From: a virus
Strand: one strand, 5' to 3'
IMG/VR virus record: IMGVR_UViG_3300024346_000208
Coordinates: 1 to 38,222 of that record
DNA length: 38,222 nt
Shown: piece by piece, positions 26,376 through 34,604 of the stretch
Layout of the letters: the number at the start of each line of letters is the position of its first letter
Position numbering within the stretch: position 1 is the first letter of the stretch
The notes under the pieces: model-generated
What the model saw: the letters and a program-made list of their open reading frames with translations, nothing else
Told to the model about the DNA's origin: nothing
Databases searched by the model: none
Made by a program: the position numbers and the translations under genes

Positions 26376-28802
26376 TTACTGCGGACCTGAATTTCTTGTT
26401 GGCGGTGCGCCGGCTTGATCGTTAGGTGCTGGACGTAATGCTCTGATAGCAGCAATAACTGTATTTGTTGCAACAAGAGACTTGTTTAGTCCGTCGCCTG
26501 CATAGTAACTTTCTTCTGCATTGACCATACGGAACTTGCCCTGTGTTCTACTACACACTGGCATCGATGCCCATTCTTGTGCTATATTAATTGCAAATCT
26601 AGCTTCCGTAATCGAACCAGCAATATATTGGGCAATTCTTCTGCGTCTTAATAGAGCATTAGCTAATCTATCTTGTACTTCCGCATTATACACTTCATCT
26701 ACACTTGCAGCACCTTCTGCTACTAGACTACGTAATGTACTTCTAATGATTTGATACTTACCTGCTGCACTACTTGCGCTACCTAGTACATCTGTGCTAT
26801 GATCTCCCCATTGTAGAACTTCTGTAATAGTACATGCAGATAAGTCTTTTCCTAAATATTCTTTTGTAGTAATCCTGCTATTACTAAACACAGTATCATA
26901 ATTTGCTCCAGATTCAGCTTGTGCAATTATATTCAATAAATCTCCGCCTGGTCCAACACTACTATAATCAGGTGTTACTGTAACCGGCGCTGTTCCGTTT
27001 ACACTTGGTGCTGCACCAAATCCGCCTGCTTCTCGAGTTCCTCCTGCCCCACTCTTTTGGAAAGTGTCAGGAGTTCTAATATTGATAGTATCAATAAACG
27101 GTGAAGTATTTTGTTGATCAGTTTCCGCTTTCTTGAATTTTAACGGATCTAAATTTTCATGTTGGCTCCAAGGTTCATGACTTGGCATTCTTCTTACTAT
27201 AGTGTTTACATCATCTGGCGTAAACACTCCAGGATTAGTAACCGGCAATCCATGAGTTTTAAGTAGTGCTACTTCTGTTGCGTCTGCAGGATCATTTGCA
27301 CTACCTGCTGCGGCTGACTGAGCACTATTCCAATATATTGTAGCAGCATCTCCTGCTAATTGTGTGTCGGCTTGTAAGTCTATGTTTGTGCCAGCTCCTA
27401 AGCTAACTTTTGCGCTTGCTTTTGCATTAATATTTCCGCTTGTTGCTTCTGCATTAATGCCTCCGCTTGCTTTTAAATCTACTGTGCCTCCTGTAGCATG
27501 TAGTTTAAACGATGCATCAGTAGTAGTGTTAATTTCTCCTATTACATGAGAGTTGTGTGTTCCTTTAGTATAATCATCTCTATTAGATTCAACGTGAATT
27601 TTCATGTTTTCGTCAGCACGAAGATTCATATCGTTCTTGCTTTCTATTTGTACATTGCCGCTTGTTCCGCCTGTAGATAGACCATCTGAAAATCTTGCAC
27701 TAGCTCGTATATTAACATTTCTTCCGCCTTCGATATTTACATCGCGATCGGCTGTAAAGTTTAGATCATTGTCGCTGTGAATGCTTACACTATCATTAGC
27801 ATATACATCAATTTTACCATCGCTTGATAATTCTATCCACGCTGTTCCTCGTGAATTACCAATGTAAATGAAATCTTCTGTATTGTGCATTAGTATTTGA
27901 TGACCGCTACGTGTTCTAAGTCTTGTTAGTTCATTTTGAGGAAGTGTAGGATCGCCGCCTGTTTCGCCGCCTTCTACATTTACATACGAAGGTGGACCTT
28001 GTTCAGCTGTTGTTTTTCTTAAAAGTTTATCGTCGCCATCGTCCATAACTATCGATGCACCACCTAAGCGGTTTACAAATCTATTTGATCTTGCATCTAG
28101 TTGGCCTGATTGCCCTTTTGGTGCGCCGTTACGTTTATCAATCGGTCCAGGCGTACTCCATCCATATACACTACTAGGTAAATCTCTTCTAGCACTAGTA
28201 GTTGTTAATCCTCTTGCTTCGTCTTGAATAAGTCCTTGTATTTCTAAAACTTGAGTAAAATCTTTATTGTAAGGTTTTTTGAATTTAGTAGGATCTGCAC
28301 GAGTTCCGGTTTCAATTTTTTTATTGTATTCACCTACGGGTAATTTAGATCCTTTTAAATTACTTGGAGTTGCATCTGTTGTTATTTCAGTACTTGCACG
28401 GCCATCAGGAACCATAAAATTCATATATGCATCTTGTATACAGCCAATCCAATAACAACGAGAAATATCACCGTTTACAAATAAAACTAATACTCGTGTT
28501 CCCGGGTCCGGTGGCACTGCCCAAAAACCATAACTTTTTTGTGTTGAACTATATCCGTCATTACCCTGTGTATGCTGAAATCCTGTAGTTCCGTAAAACG
28601 GTGATAGATATCTTGCTTCAATACTATTACCTATTTTTTCTGGTATACTACCGGCATCGCTTCTTCTTAGAATATCAACTAATAATCCGCCTTGATAATT
28701 AGGATCAAGTGTACTAACTACAATTGCTTCAAACGGACCGTTTCCGTGGGTAGCAATTTCATTTGCAAGTACGTTTTGATTTGTCCTTCTACTTACTGCC
28801 AT
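26376..28802 (-). CDS. 5: gp5-type tail spike with C-terminal lambda-type lysozyme domain
   Basis: This 808-residue protein forms the membrane-piercing spike of the hub. Residues 20-131 resemble the gp5 OB-fold (FEAIVVSTLDPNYQGGLLVD, GTRVLVLFVNGDISRCYWIG). Residues near 340-485 are the triple beta-helix type, with alternating short repeats such as VNIEGGRNVNI and VDLKASGGINAEATSGNINA. A lysozyme-like domain occupies about 615-808: IIAQAESGANY with a candidate catalytic Glu near 627, AAGKYQI near 682 and EWASMPV near 743. These match the lambda endolysin pattern (SEG, GRYQ, WASLPG), not the T4 gp5 lysozyme. In T4 the enzyme lies between the OB-fold and the helix, whereas here it is last. The start overlaps the hub gene's stop (TAATG). 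The spike identity is firm; the lambda-type assignment of the enzyme is by eye. Confidence 0.9.
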   Translation of the reverse strand: MAVSRRTNQNVLANEIATHGNGPFEAIVVSTLDPNYQGGLLVDILRRSDAGSIPEKIGNSIEARYLSPFYGTTGFQHTQGNDGYSSTQKSYGFWAVPPDPGTRVLVLFVNGDISRCYWIGCIQDAYMNFMVPDGRASTEITTDATPSNLKGSKLPVGEYNKKIETGTRADPTKFKKPYNKDFTQVLEIQGLIQDEARGLTTTSARRDLPSSVYGWSTPGPIDKRNGAPKGQSGQLDARSNRFVNRLGGASIVMDDGDDKLLRKTTAEQGPPSYVNVEGGETGGDPTLPQNELTRLRTRSGHQILMHNTEDFIYIGNSRGTAWIELSSDGKIDVYANDSVSIHSDNDLNFTADRDVNIEGGRNVNIRASARFSDGLSTGGTSGNVQIESKNDMNLRADENMKIHVESNRDDYTKGTHNSHVIGEINTTTDASFKLHATGGTVDLKASGGINAEATSGNINAKASAKVSLGAGTNIDLQADTQLAGDAATIYWNSAQSAAAGSANDPADATEVALLKTHGLPVTNPGVFTPDDVNTIVRRMPSHEPWSQHENLDPLKFKKAETDQQNTSPFIDTINIRTPDTFQKSGAGGTREAGGFGAAPSVNGTAPVTVTPDYSSVGPGGDLLNIIAQAESGANYDTVFSNSRITTKEYLGKDLSACTITEVLQWGDHSTDVLGSASSAAGKYQIIRSTLRSLVAEGAASVDEVYNAEVQDRLANALLRRRRIAQYIAGSITEARFAINIAQEWASMPVCSRTQGKFRMVNAEESYYAGDGLNKSLVATNTVIAAIRALRPAPNDQAGAPPTRNSGPQ

Positions 28803-31800
28803 TATTGTGGTCCTGTACTATCGTAATCATTTGCTGGAGGTGCGCTTGATTCTTGTTGTGTATTAGTTTGTGTATTAGTTTGTGTATTAGTTTGCATATT
28901 TGCTATTAAAGAACGTATTTTATCTCCAGTTCTAAAATCGTATCTGTTGTCTTGTGGAACTAACGGTAAGTAGGGTCTTAAATCATTACCTGATACCTGA
29001 TTAGTATTACTTACATTATTTGCTACCGGTGCTGCTGGGTTAGTGGTTACTGGAGCAGTTCCGCTTGTTCTTTGTGCTCTAGCATCATCTGTGCTATCTA
29101 CTGTATTAGCAGGAGGTGGAGTATTTGTTTGACCTTTACCTCTTGGATCATTAGCATCCGGATTATCAGGCGGAGCTGTTGACTCAGCATTTGTTCTTTG
29201 TGCTCTAGCCTCATCTGTAGTATCTACGTTTACATTAGAAGGTTGAAATCTAGGTATTGTACCGTCTTTAGGATAATCAAAAGTTCCTTGTTCATTAGGA
29301 CCAGCACTAAAATGCATAGCATCAGTTGAACTAGCCCAGTTTCCTCCCCATCCAAGACCGTGTTTTGCTGCTAGTGCTACCATAGCTGATCCTGTTCCGT
29401 CTAATGGCATATCTGTCCAATCGTCTGTAACTCGCCCTTCTTTACGTACTTTCTTAAAAGGATTTTCTGCAGGATTAATGTCAATTGCTAGTCCTGCATT
29501 ATGCCAACTATAAGTAGTTCTACTGTATGTGCCGTCACCGTTATTAATTCCAGCTACGGCCGGGTTTCTATAGCCGCCCATAGATCTAATGTCATACCCG
29601 TATTCACTTTCAAGTTCGTCTACTAATGCTTGGAAATTTGGAGCCATAACTTTTGCAACTAAGGCACGTTGTCCTGAAGCACTTCGAATTTCAGTTAGAT
29701 CAGTCGTGTCTCCTGCTCCACTTGGATTAGTTGGTGTTGGTGTGCCAGCTGATCCGCCGTTAGATGAATCTTGGCCAACTGTTTCTGGACGAGGTTGTTC
29801 ATTACCACTATTTAGAGATTGTGCATTTTGGTCTTCGCCTACTGCATCTGCTCCACTTGAAGGTATAATATTTGAATAGTCTTCTTGATTTTTTCGTCTA
29901 ATCAAACTTAGTGTTTGTACAAACATATTTTCACGTACAGATGAAACAACTTTTAATACTTTATACACACCACTAAATTGTCCAACTGATTGTGTAGCTA
30001 ACTCTCCTCCTGGAAAGATTGCATACCCATCTGGTCCATAATCTATAGGTGTTTTAAAATTTATTAAAATATCTACTTCTGATCTTTGATAATCTAAAGA
30101 ACCGTCAACTGTTAAACTAGTAGTCTGCCCACTGTTTGCTGCATTATAATTTCCTAATCCACTTGACGGAAGATAATAAGGATCGCCCCATATTTCTAAT
30201 TCAGCAACTATTAAATCAACATCACTATCTAACAATGCACGTTGGAATTGTTTAGCTAGTGCTGCTCCTCTATCTAAATTATAACTACCGCCGACATATG
30301 TTAATGCTGTATTTTGAGGTTGGACTACTGTTTCTGGTACTCCGTTGCCTCCTAATTTTATATTGTATGCCGGTATTCCATTTGCTGCAACAATATTTTC
30401 TGTATTTCTTGTTTGTTCACCTGCACTAAGTTCACCAAAGTCACCTTGTATTGCTTCAAAGAACGCAGCATTAAATTTTATATCAAATCCTAAAACATCT
30501 TCATTTGCGCCACTGTATATATAATTGTATTCTTTAACAATTTGTTTTTTGCGCTCTTCTGCTGAGTGCGAAGTATTTGGAGCAGGAAATACACTTGAAT
30601 GTACTTCATAAGGAACAATATTAAATACAAAAATTCTAGCTGGTTTTCCTGTTTCTTGTTCAATTTGTTTATCAGGAATAATAAAACATTGTGGTTCAAT
30701 TTTATACCAACGGATCATTCCTTCTCTATCAGCATATTCTATTGCTTCTCGACCGAAAGAACTAATAGTAACTAGTTCTTCAATTATAGTTTGTATTGAT
30801 GCTCCAGTATCAAACGTAAATGCAGGTGCGCCTCCTACATTTGATATTTCAACGCCGGCCCTATTATATACTCCAGCTTCGCTATCGTAAGTATAACGAT
30901 CTAAACCAAATGGCGAATTTTGTTGAGTATTAGGGAATTTTAATAATGATGCACCTATCGAGCTTACATCGCTTACTGCTGTTGATTTTAAATTCTCAAA
31001 TAGTGCGCTTCCGCTTGTGCCAGTGCCAACCGAATTAAAGAATCCAGTTAACTGACCGTCAACTACTTCTTGTAATTCTGCACCTAATCTAGTTCTAGCT
31101 TCTTCTAATTCAGACGTAGTTGCTTGATTAACTGCTGAACTTCCAATATTAGAACTTTGTAATCCATTCTGACTAGTACGCTTTGTTGGAAATCTAATCA
31201 TATAATAATCAGTTGCTGATATATTTTTTGCAGAAGCTACTTTTTCTAACGCAGAATTTATAATAGTTGTTAAACTTTGTTCACCTAAAGATAATGCTTC
31301 TAATAGTGTTGTACCGACTATTTGTGCAGGTGCCGGTAATGTTTGTATCTCGTCCATTAACGCTACTTCATTCCACGGAACTGCATGTACCTCATAAACG
31401 CTGCCTGCTCTCTCTACATCAAAAGTTATTGACACTAAACTCATTGGTATTTTTCTATTTGCTTTTTCGACTAATTCTGCGTTGCCTTCGTCGTCCCAAC
31501 CAATAAAGTCTATTTCAAGCATAAACGGCGCTTTTAGATAATTTGCAAATCCCGATTCTAATGCTGCTGCCTGTAGAGACTGTAGGAATAATCCCATTGA
31601 ATAAGGTTCGTGTACTTTAAAACTGAAAGGCATTGCTTGAGCCATACCTGAAGTTTTATTAGGAGCAATAAGTGCTTCAAGTTCAAAGTCATCAATAAAA
31701 TATTCTAAGTTACCCGGTAAACCATTGCTTTGTCCTAATGCATCGTAAATAGTCATTACACGTTTATTGTCAATGCCGCCACCGCCGCTTCTTAGTATGC

Positions 31801-32446
31801 TTACATCAGCACCCCTAACTAGATATGTAGTATCTGGAAAATTAATACTATTTGCACTTATAGCACCAAACTGAAATATAGTATTAAAACTTGCATACTT
31901 CCTTAGTTGGTTCGGCAAAAATTCGTCTTTGGAAATACCAGCAGGTTTTTGTTCTGATTTAGAAGTTGATCCAACTTCGGACCCAGGAGTTTTATTTACA
32001 TATGGTATATCTAAATTAATTCCAGCTGCTGAAGCAGCAGCGCCTAAGGATCCTTGAGCCAGTGCATTTTCAATGCCGACACCCAAATCAATAGCCTGAT
32101 TTAATTGCCCTGTTAGAGATGCAATACCTTTATCAAGACTGTCTACTCTGTCTAGTAAACTTGCACCAAACCCTTGTGCAAAGGAATTTAGACTCGACGG
32201 AAATATTGAAGCTAAAGCTGGATCTATATTTGTTAAATTCTTTAGACTAGGAATGTCAATATCCCCTGCAATACCGTTTGCAATATTACGCACTTGATTA
32301 CTAGCATCTTTGATACCATTATCCATACCAATTTTAAGTTGTGCAAGAGATCCTGACGAAAGTAAGTTTGTAGCAGTGTCAGTAACTCCGTTAGCTTTTG
32401 CTAATAAATCCGTTTTTGCTTCTTGTATTATTTTAGGGTTTATCAT
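28802..32446 (-). CDS. Baseplate hub protein (gp27/gpD-like) fused to M15 zinc peptidase
   Basis: This 1214-residue protein has an Ala/Gly-rich N-terminal 170 residues, then a hub-like region. Near 750-850 it has EIWGDPYYLPSSG and FSGVYKVLKVVSSVRENMFV, followed by QTLSLIRRK, as in gp27/late-control D proteins, which make the ring holding the spike. Near residues 925-1060 lies a peptidase of family M15: GYR near 958, SWHNAGLAIDIN near 975-990 with zinc ligands His and Asp, and DAMHF near 1044 giving the last His ligand. M15 enzymes cut peptide cross-links or stems in peptidoglycan. The C-terminal 150 residues are disordered-looking, with repeats ARAQRT and NTQT. T4 gp27 has 391 residues and no peptidase. 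AGGA lies six bases before ATG, which directly follows the gp53 stop. The peptidase call is strong; the hub call is good but motif-based. Confidence 0.85.
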   Translation of the reverse strand: MINPKIIQEAKTDLLAKANGVTDTATNLLSSGSLAQLKIGMDNGIKDASNQVRNIANGIAGDIDIPSLKNLTNIDPALASIFPSSLNSFAQGFGASLLDRVDSLDKGIASLTGQLNQAIDLGVGIENALAQGSLGAAASAAGINLDIPYVNKTPGSEVGSTSKSEQKPAGISKDEFLPNQLRKYASFNTIFQFGAISANSINFPDTTYLVRGADVSILRSGGGGIDNKRVMTIYDALGQSNGLPGNLEYFIDDFELEALIAPNKTSGMAQAMPFSFKVHEPYSMGLFLQSLQAAALESGFANYLKAPFMLEIDFIGWDDEGNAELVEKANRKIPMSLVSITFDVERAGSVYEVHAVPWNEVALMDEIQTLPAPAQIVGTTLLEALSLGEQSLTTIINSALEKVASAKNISATDYYMIRFPTKRTSQNGLQSSNIGSSAVNQATTSELEEARTRLGAELQEVVDGQLTGFFNSVGTGTSGSALFENLKSTAVSDVSSIGASLLKFPNTQQNSPFGLDRYTYDSEAGVYNRAGVEISNVGGAPAFTFDTGASIQTIIEELVTISSFGREAIEYADREGMIRWYKIEPQCFIIPDKQIEQETGKPARIFVFNIVPYEVHSSVFPAPNTSHSAEERKKQIVKEYNYIYSGANEDVLGFDIKFNAAFFEAIQGDFGELSAGEQTRNTENIVAANGIPAYNIKLGGNGVPETVVQPQNTALTYVGGSYNLDRGAALAKQFQRALLDSDVDLIVAELEIWGDPYYLPSSGLGNYNAANSGQTTSLTVDGSLDYQRSEVDILINFKTPIDYGPDGYAIFPGGELATQSVGQFSGVYKVLKVVSSVRENMFVQTLSLIRRKNQEDYSNIIPSSGADAVGEDQNAQSLNSGNEQPRPETVGQDSSNGGSAGTPTPTNPSGAGDTTDLTEIRSASGQRALVAKVMAPNFQALVDELESEYGYDIRSMGGYRNPAVAGINNGDGTYSRTTYSWHNAGLAIDINPAENPFKKVRKEGRVTDDWTDMPLDGTGSAMVALAAKHGLGWGGNWASSTDAMHFSAGPNEQGTFDYPKDGTIPRFQPSNVNVDTTDEARAQRTNAESTAPPDNPDANDPRGKGQTNTPPPANTVDSTDDARAQRTSGTAPVTTNPAAPVANNVSNTNQVSGNDLRPYLPLVPQDNRYDFRTGDKIRSLIANMQTNTQTNTQTNTQQESSAPPANDYDSTGPQ
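28857..28892. repeat. Three perfect 12-bp tandem copies in the hub gene
   Basis: TGTGTATTAGTT on the plus strand occurs three times without a mismatch. On the minus strand it encodes a QTNT-type repeat near the C-terminus of the hub protein. The 12-bp unit keeps the frame, so copy-number change would only lengthen or shorten the flexible tail. Confidence 0.95.
29066..29227. repeat. Imperfect 36-bp direct repeat in the hub gene
   Basis: The segments 29066-29101 and 29192-29227 match at 33 of 36 bases by my count. They encode the duplicated phrases DSTDDARAQRTS and DTTDEARAQRTN in the tail downstream of the M15 domain, showing a recent internal duplication of a linker unit. Confidence 0.85.
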
Positions 32447-32746
32447 TTATATTCCTAATGAGTTCTTTAATAAAGACTTTTTCGGTACATATATTGTTGT
32501 TCCTGCTATCATATCGTAAATAGGATCTTTTATAACATCCATATTTCTTTGGGCAAACACCCACCATAACTTTACAGTACCATACAAATCATATGCAAGT
32601 AGGTCTGGCCTGTGTGTATACTGAGGTTCTATAGTATATTGTGAATCGTCTGCCCTTGCAGGGATTGGACGAATTCTAAGAATATCTAATGCACCTAACT
32701 GAGTGTATCCTGTTGTACTCCACGGACTAGTTTTTGGGTATTCCAT
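32447..32746 (-). CDS. 53: Baseplate wedge protein gp53-like
   Basis: This 99-residue protein has a central block HRPDLLAYDLYGTVKLWWVF, then AQRNMDVIKDPIYDMIAG and TTIYVPKKS. This is the LysM-like pattern of phage gp53 (D-hA-D-YG---LWW-h---N, ending in G--I-hP). In T4 gp53 clamps gp6 and gp25 in the wedge core, and both partners are encoded just downstream. It is half the length of T4 gp53 (196), keeping mainly the LysM-like fold. The start overlaps the upstream stop by one base (TAATG), with AGGA eight bases before. Small LysM-like baseplate proteins of other phages look similar, so the gp53 name rests on motif plus context. Confidence 0.82.
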   Translation of the reverse strand: MEYPKTSPWSTTGYTQLGALDILRIRPIPARADDSQYTIEPQYTHRPDLLAYDLYGTVKLWWVFAQRNMDVIKDPIYDMIAGTTIYVPKKSLLKNSLGI

Positions 32747-33651
32747 TATATAAATCCTCTTCCATCTAGTACATAATTTCCGCTAACAAATCCATTTAAA
32801 TCAAATTGACTAACTTGTCTTCTACTGTAAGTTGGCTTACAAGTTACAGTTATTTGACTCATAGTAGGTACCCATGTTGTTCCGCTACTATTGTATGTAG
32901 TTGGGATACCCATGTCATTCATTCCTTCACTCTTTGCATTTAATGAAACAGCAATGTAATCTACTTCTACCGGTAAATCGACTGTAAAGTTAGATATTAC
33001 AACTGGAATGTTTTTAAAGATATAATCTCCATATCCGTTTAATCTAACTACAGGAGGCGGTGCGCCGTCAGTACCGTAATTCATTTTAGTAACACTTCTT
33101 AGATAATGCATGCATGCAACCCAGTAGCGTCCATCTATATCATTTTCAACTGGAAATTCACCAGTTATTGTCATATCATCGGTGCTACTATTTTCGTATA
33201 CTTGGAAAGGATAGTTTGTATGCACTGGTTGTAAACTATTATAATTTGCACTGTGTGAAATAATTACACTAGGAGTAAGTGGAAATGTCATGCTGTTTTG
33301 TGTATTTCCAAGTGGTGCTAATAAATCGCTGCCGCTCATTGTCGAAGGAACACTTAACCTAACTCGCCAGTCTGCTTCTGTACTGCTACTAAACTCTGCA
33401 GATGCAGCTCGTTTTTCTGGACTGTCTTCGCTTGGTAAATTTTGACCTCTAAGTTTTTTTGCAAAATTAAATGGTTCAAATACTGCACCTACTGAATCAG
33501 TTATATCGTTTACAAAATTTGTTACTAAACTAGATCCAAAGTTGCCAGCTGATCCTAAGAATTTTTGTACTGTAGATTCTGCTTCATCCTTCAACGCACC
33601 TTCAGCTTTTGAAACAGCTTGGTCTAGTAAATTTTTTGGATTAAATGCCAT
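32746..33651 (-). CDS. Tail tube-baseplate junction protein, gp48/gp54-like
   Basis: This 301-residue protein has an amphipathic, low-complexity first 80 residues (LLDQAVSKAEGALKDEAEST), then a beta-rich domain: ADWRVRLSVPSTM, MTFPLTPSVIISHSANYNSL, DDMTITGEFPVENDIDGRYW and PVVRLNGYGDYIF. It ends with YSRRQVSQFDLNGFVSGNYV. From memory this type of protein is annotated in marine T4-like phages as a baseplate tail-tube cap (gp48 or gp54), which starts tube polymerisation on the hub. I cannot choose between gp48 and gp54. It is the first gene of the leftward block, with AGGAGAT about seven bases before ATG and a CTAAATAG box 20 bases before it. Confidence 0.7.
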   Translation of the reverse strand: MAFNPKNLLDQAVSKAEGALKDEAESTVQKFLGSAGNFGSSLVTNFVNDITDSVGAVFEPFNFAKKLRGQNLPSEDSPEKRAASAEFSSSTEADWRVRLSVPSTMSGSDLLAPLGNTQNSMTFPLTPSVIISHSANYNSLQPVHTNYPFQVYENSSTDDMTITGEFPVENDIDGRYWVACMHYLRSVTKMNYGTDGAPPPVVRLNGYGDYIFKNIPVVISNFTVDLPVEVDYIAVSLNAKSEGMNDMGIPTTYNSSGTTWVPTMSQITVTCKPTYSRRQVSQFDLNGFVSGNYVLDGRGFI

Positions 33652-33670
33652 ATTAGTTATCTCCTATACA

Positions 33671-33678
33671 CTATTTAG
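33671..33678 (-). promoter_or_regulatory. Late-type promoter box CTAAATAG for the virion block
   Basis: The minus strand reads AACTAAATAGTGTATAGGAG, 20 bases before the first leftward virion gene. It keeps TAAATA of the late pattern but lacks the usual ATA start of the other boxes. From memory, CTAAATA variants have been discussed for cyanophage late promoters. It directly abuts the -35 box of the rightward promoter. Confidence 0.45.
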
Positions 33679-33707
33679 TTGACAAAATTAAGTACGTGTA
33701 TTATAAT
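33679..33707 (+). promoter_or_regulatory. Perfect sigma70-type promoter for gp55
   Basis: TTGACA at 33679-33684 and TATAAT at 33702-33707 are exact consensus boxes with the optimal 17-base spacer. Initiation is expected near 33714, leaving a short leader with GGAG at 33721-33724 before the TTG start at 33731. This is the sort of strong promoter read early by unmodified host polymerase. The -10 lies inside a ten-base palindrome (33699-33708). Confidence 0.85.
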
Positions 33708-33712
33708 AAATA
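33705..33712 (+). promoter_or_regulatory. Late-type box AATAAATA overlapping the gp55 -10 box
   Basis: AATAAATA overlaps the last three bases of the TATAAT box and lies 18 bases before the gp55 start. It is the same octamer found ahead of the leftward virion genes. If functional, gp55 could maintain its own expression late. It may also be chance in an AT-rich spacer. Confidence 0.35.
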
Positions 33713-33730
33713 TAACAATAGGAGACTACC

Positions 33731-34579
33731 TTGAGAAAAAGAAATTATCTAAACAACAAAGATATTTTATTAGAAATACACAGATCTAAGAATACTTTTA
33801 ATAGCTATCTAGACAAAGACTTCAACCAGTTTGACATTATTTTACCTAGTGTTGATAAAATTAATAGACTTACTGTTACTGAAGCAAAACGTAATAAAGC
33901 AAAGCGTTTAAGTACCGAAGCATACGAAACAAGACGTATGGCTGGCGAGAAAGTTAAACAAGCACAGTGTGAAGTTCCTTATACAGATATTACAAAAGAA
34001 GAACTAATCTTTCGTGTTATGACATTTGATCATATACCTGAAGAGCCTGGACGTAAAAAGAATCCAAAAACAGTTGCAGATACAAAGACTAAACTTAATT
34101 TTCCACCATTTCAGCATTACAAATATAATGACGAAGGTGAATTAGAGCTAGTAGGCAAAAGTCATTGGGTTGGTGGCATGGAAAATGGACACTTTAGTAA
34201 AGGTCACGGATGTGCTACAAATAAACTAGCAATGATGTGGATGAAACTAGTCGATCGGTATGCTACAAGAGGCAATGTACGTGGATACACTTACAATGAC
34301 GAAATGAAAGGTCAAGCAATCTTGCAGTTATCACAGATTGGTTTACAATTTGACGAATCTAAGTCGAATAACCCATTTGCGTATTACACAGCAGCAGTTA
34401 CTAACAGTTTTGTACGTGTTATTAATATAGAAAAGCGTAATCAAAACATTAGAGACGACATTTTAGAGATGAACGATATGAGCCCAAGTTATACTAGACA
34501 GATGCAAGGCGAATGGGAAGCTGAAGTTAGAAGAAACGAAGAAGCTGCATTTTCATCATTTAAAGAAAAAAATACTTGA
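33731..34579 (+). CDS. 55: Late-transcription sigma factor gp55 with long N-terminal extension
   Basis: This 282-residue protein starts at TTG, chosen because GGAG lies six bases upstream and the promoter directly precedes it. Residues about 165-250 are the gp55 sigma region-2-like core: MMWMKLVDRYATRGNVRGYT, YNDEMKGQAILQLSQIGLQF, NPFAYYTAAVTNSFVRVINI and EKRNQNIRDDIL. gp55 binds host RNA polymerase core and recognises the late -10 element, with the sliding clamp and gp33 helping in T4. T4 gp55 has 185 residues. Here residues 1 to about 150 are extra, with LNNKDILLEIHRSKNTF, IILPSVDKINRLTVTEAKRN and HWVGGMENGHFS. That part may be a separate conserved domain fused on. It probably controls the leftward virion block. 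Confidence 0.92.
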   Translation: MRKRNYLNNKDILLEIHRSKNTFNSYLDKDFNQFDIILPSVDKINRLTVTEAKRNKAKRLSTEAYETRRMAGEKVKQAQCEVPYTDITKEELIFRVMTFDHIPEEPGRKKNPKTVADTKTKLNFPPFQHYKYNDEGELELVGKSHWVGGMENGHFSKGHGCATNKLAMMWMKLVDRYATRGNVRGYTYNDEMKGQAILQLSQIGLQFDESKSNNPFAYYTAAVTNSFVRVINIEKRNQNIRDDILEMNDMSPSYTRQMQGEWEAEVRRNEEAAFSSFKEKNT

Positions 34580-34604
34580 CAGGTGTAAATTTAGACTGTA
34601 TAAT
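34576..34604 (+). promoter_or_regulatory. Perfect sigma70-type promoter for gp47-gp46
   Basis: TTGACA at 34576-34581 and TATAAT at 34599-34604 are exact consensus boxes, again 17 bases apart. The -35 overlaps the stop codon of gp55. Initiation is expected near 34611, with GGAG at 34621-34624 ahead of the TTG start of gp47. It gives the recombination genes a transcript independent of gp55. Confidence 0.85.

Noticed and set aside
28857-28892. Short tandem copies as a possible CRISPR array
   Set aside because: The units are 12 bases with no spacers, lie inside a coding frame and encode a simple peptide repeat.
33699-33708. Palindromic -10 giving a leftward sigma70 promoter as well
   Set aside because: The leftward -35 position reads TAGTCT, a poor match, and the leftward genes have their own late-type box closer to the start.
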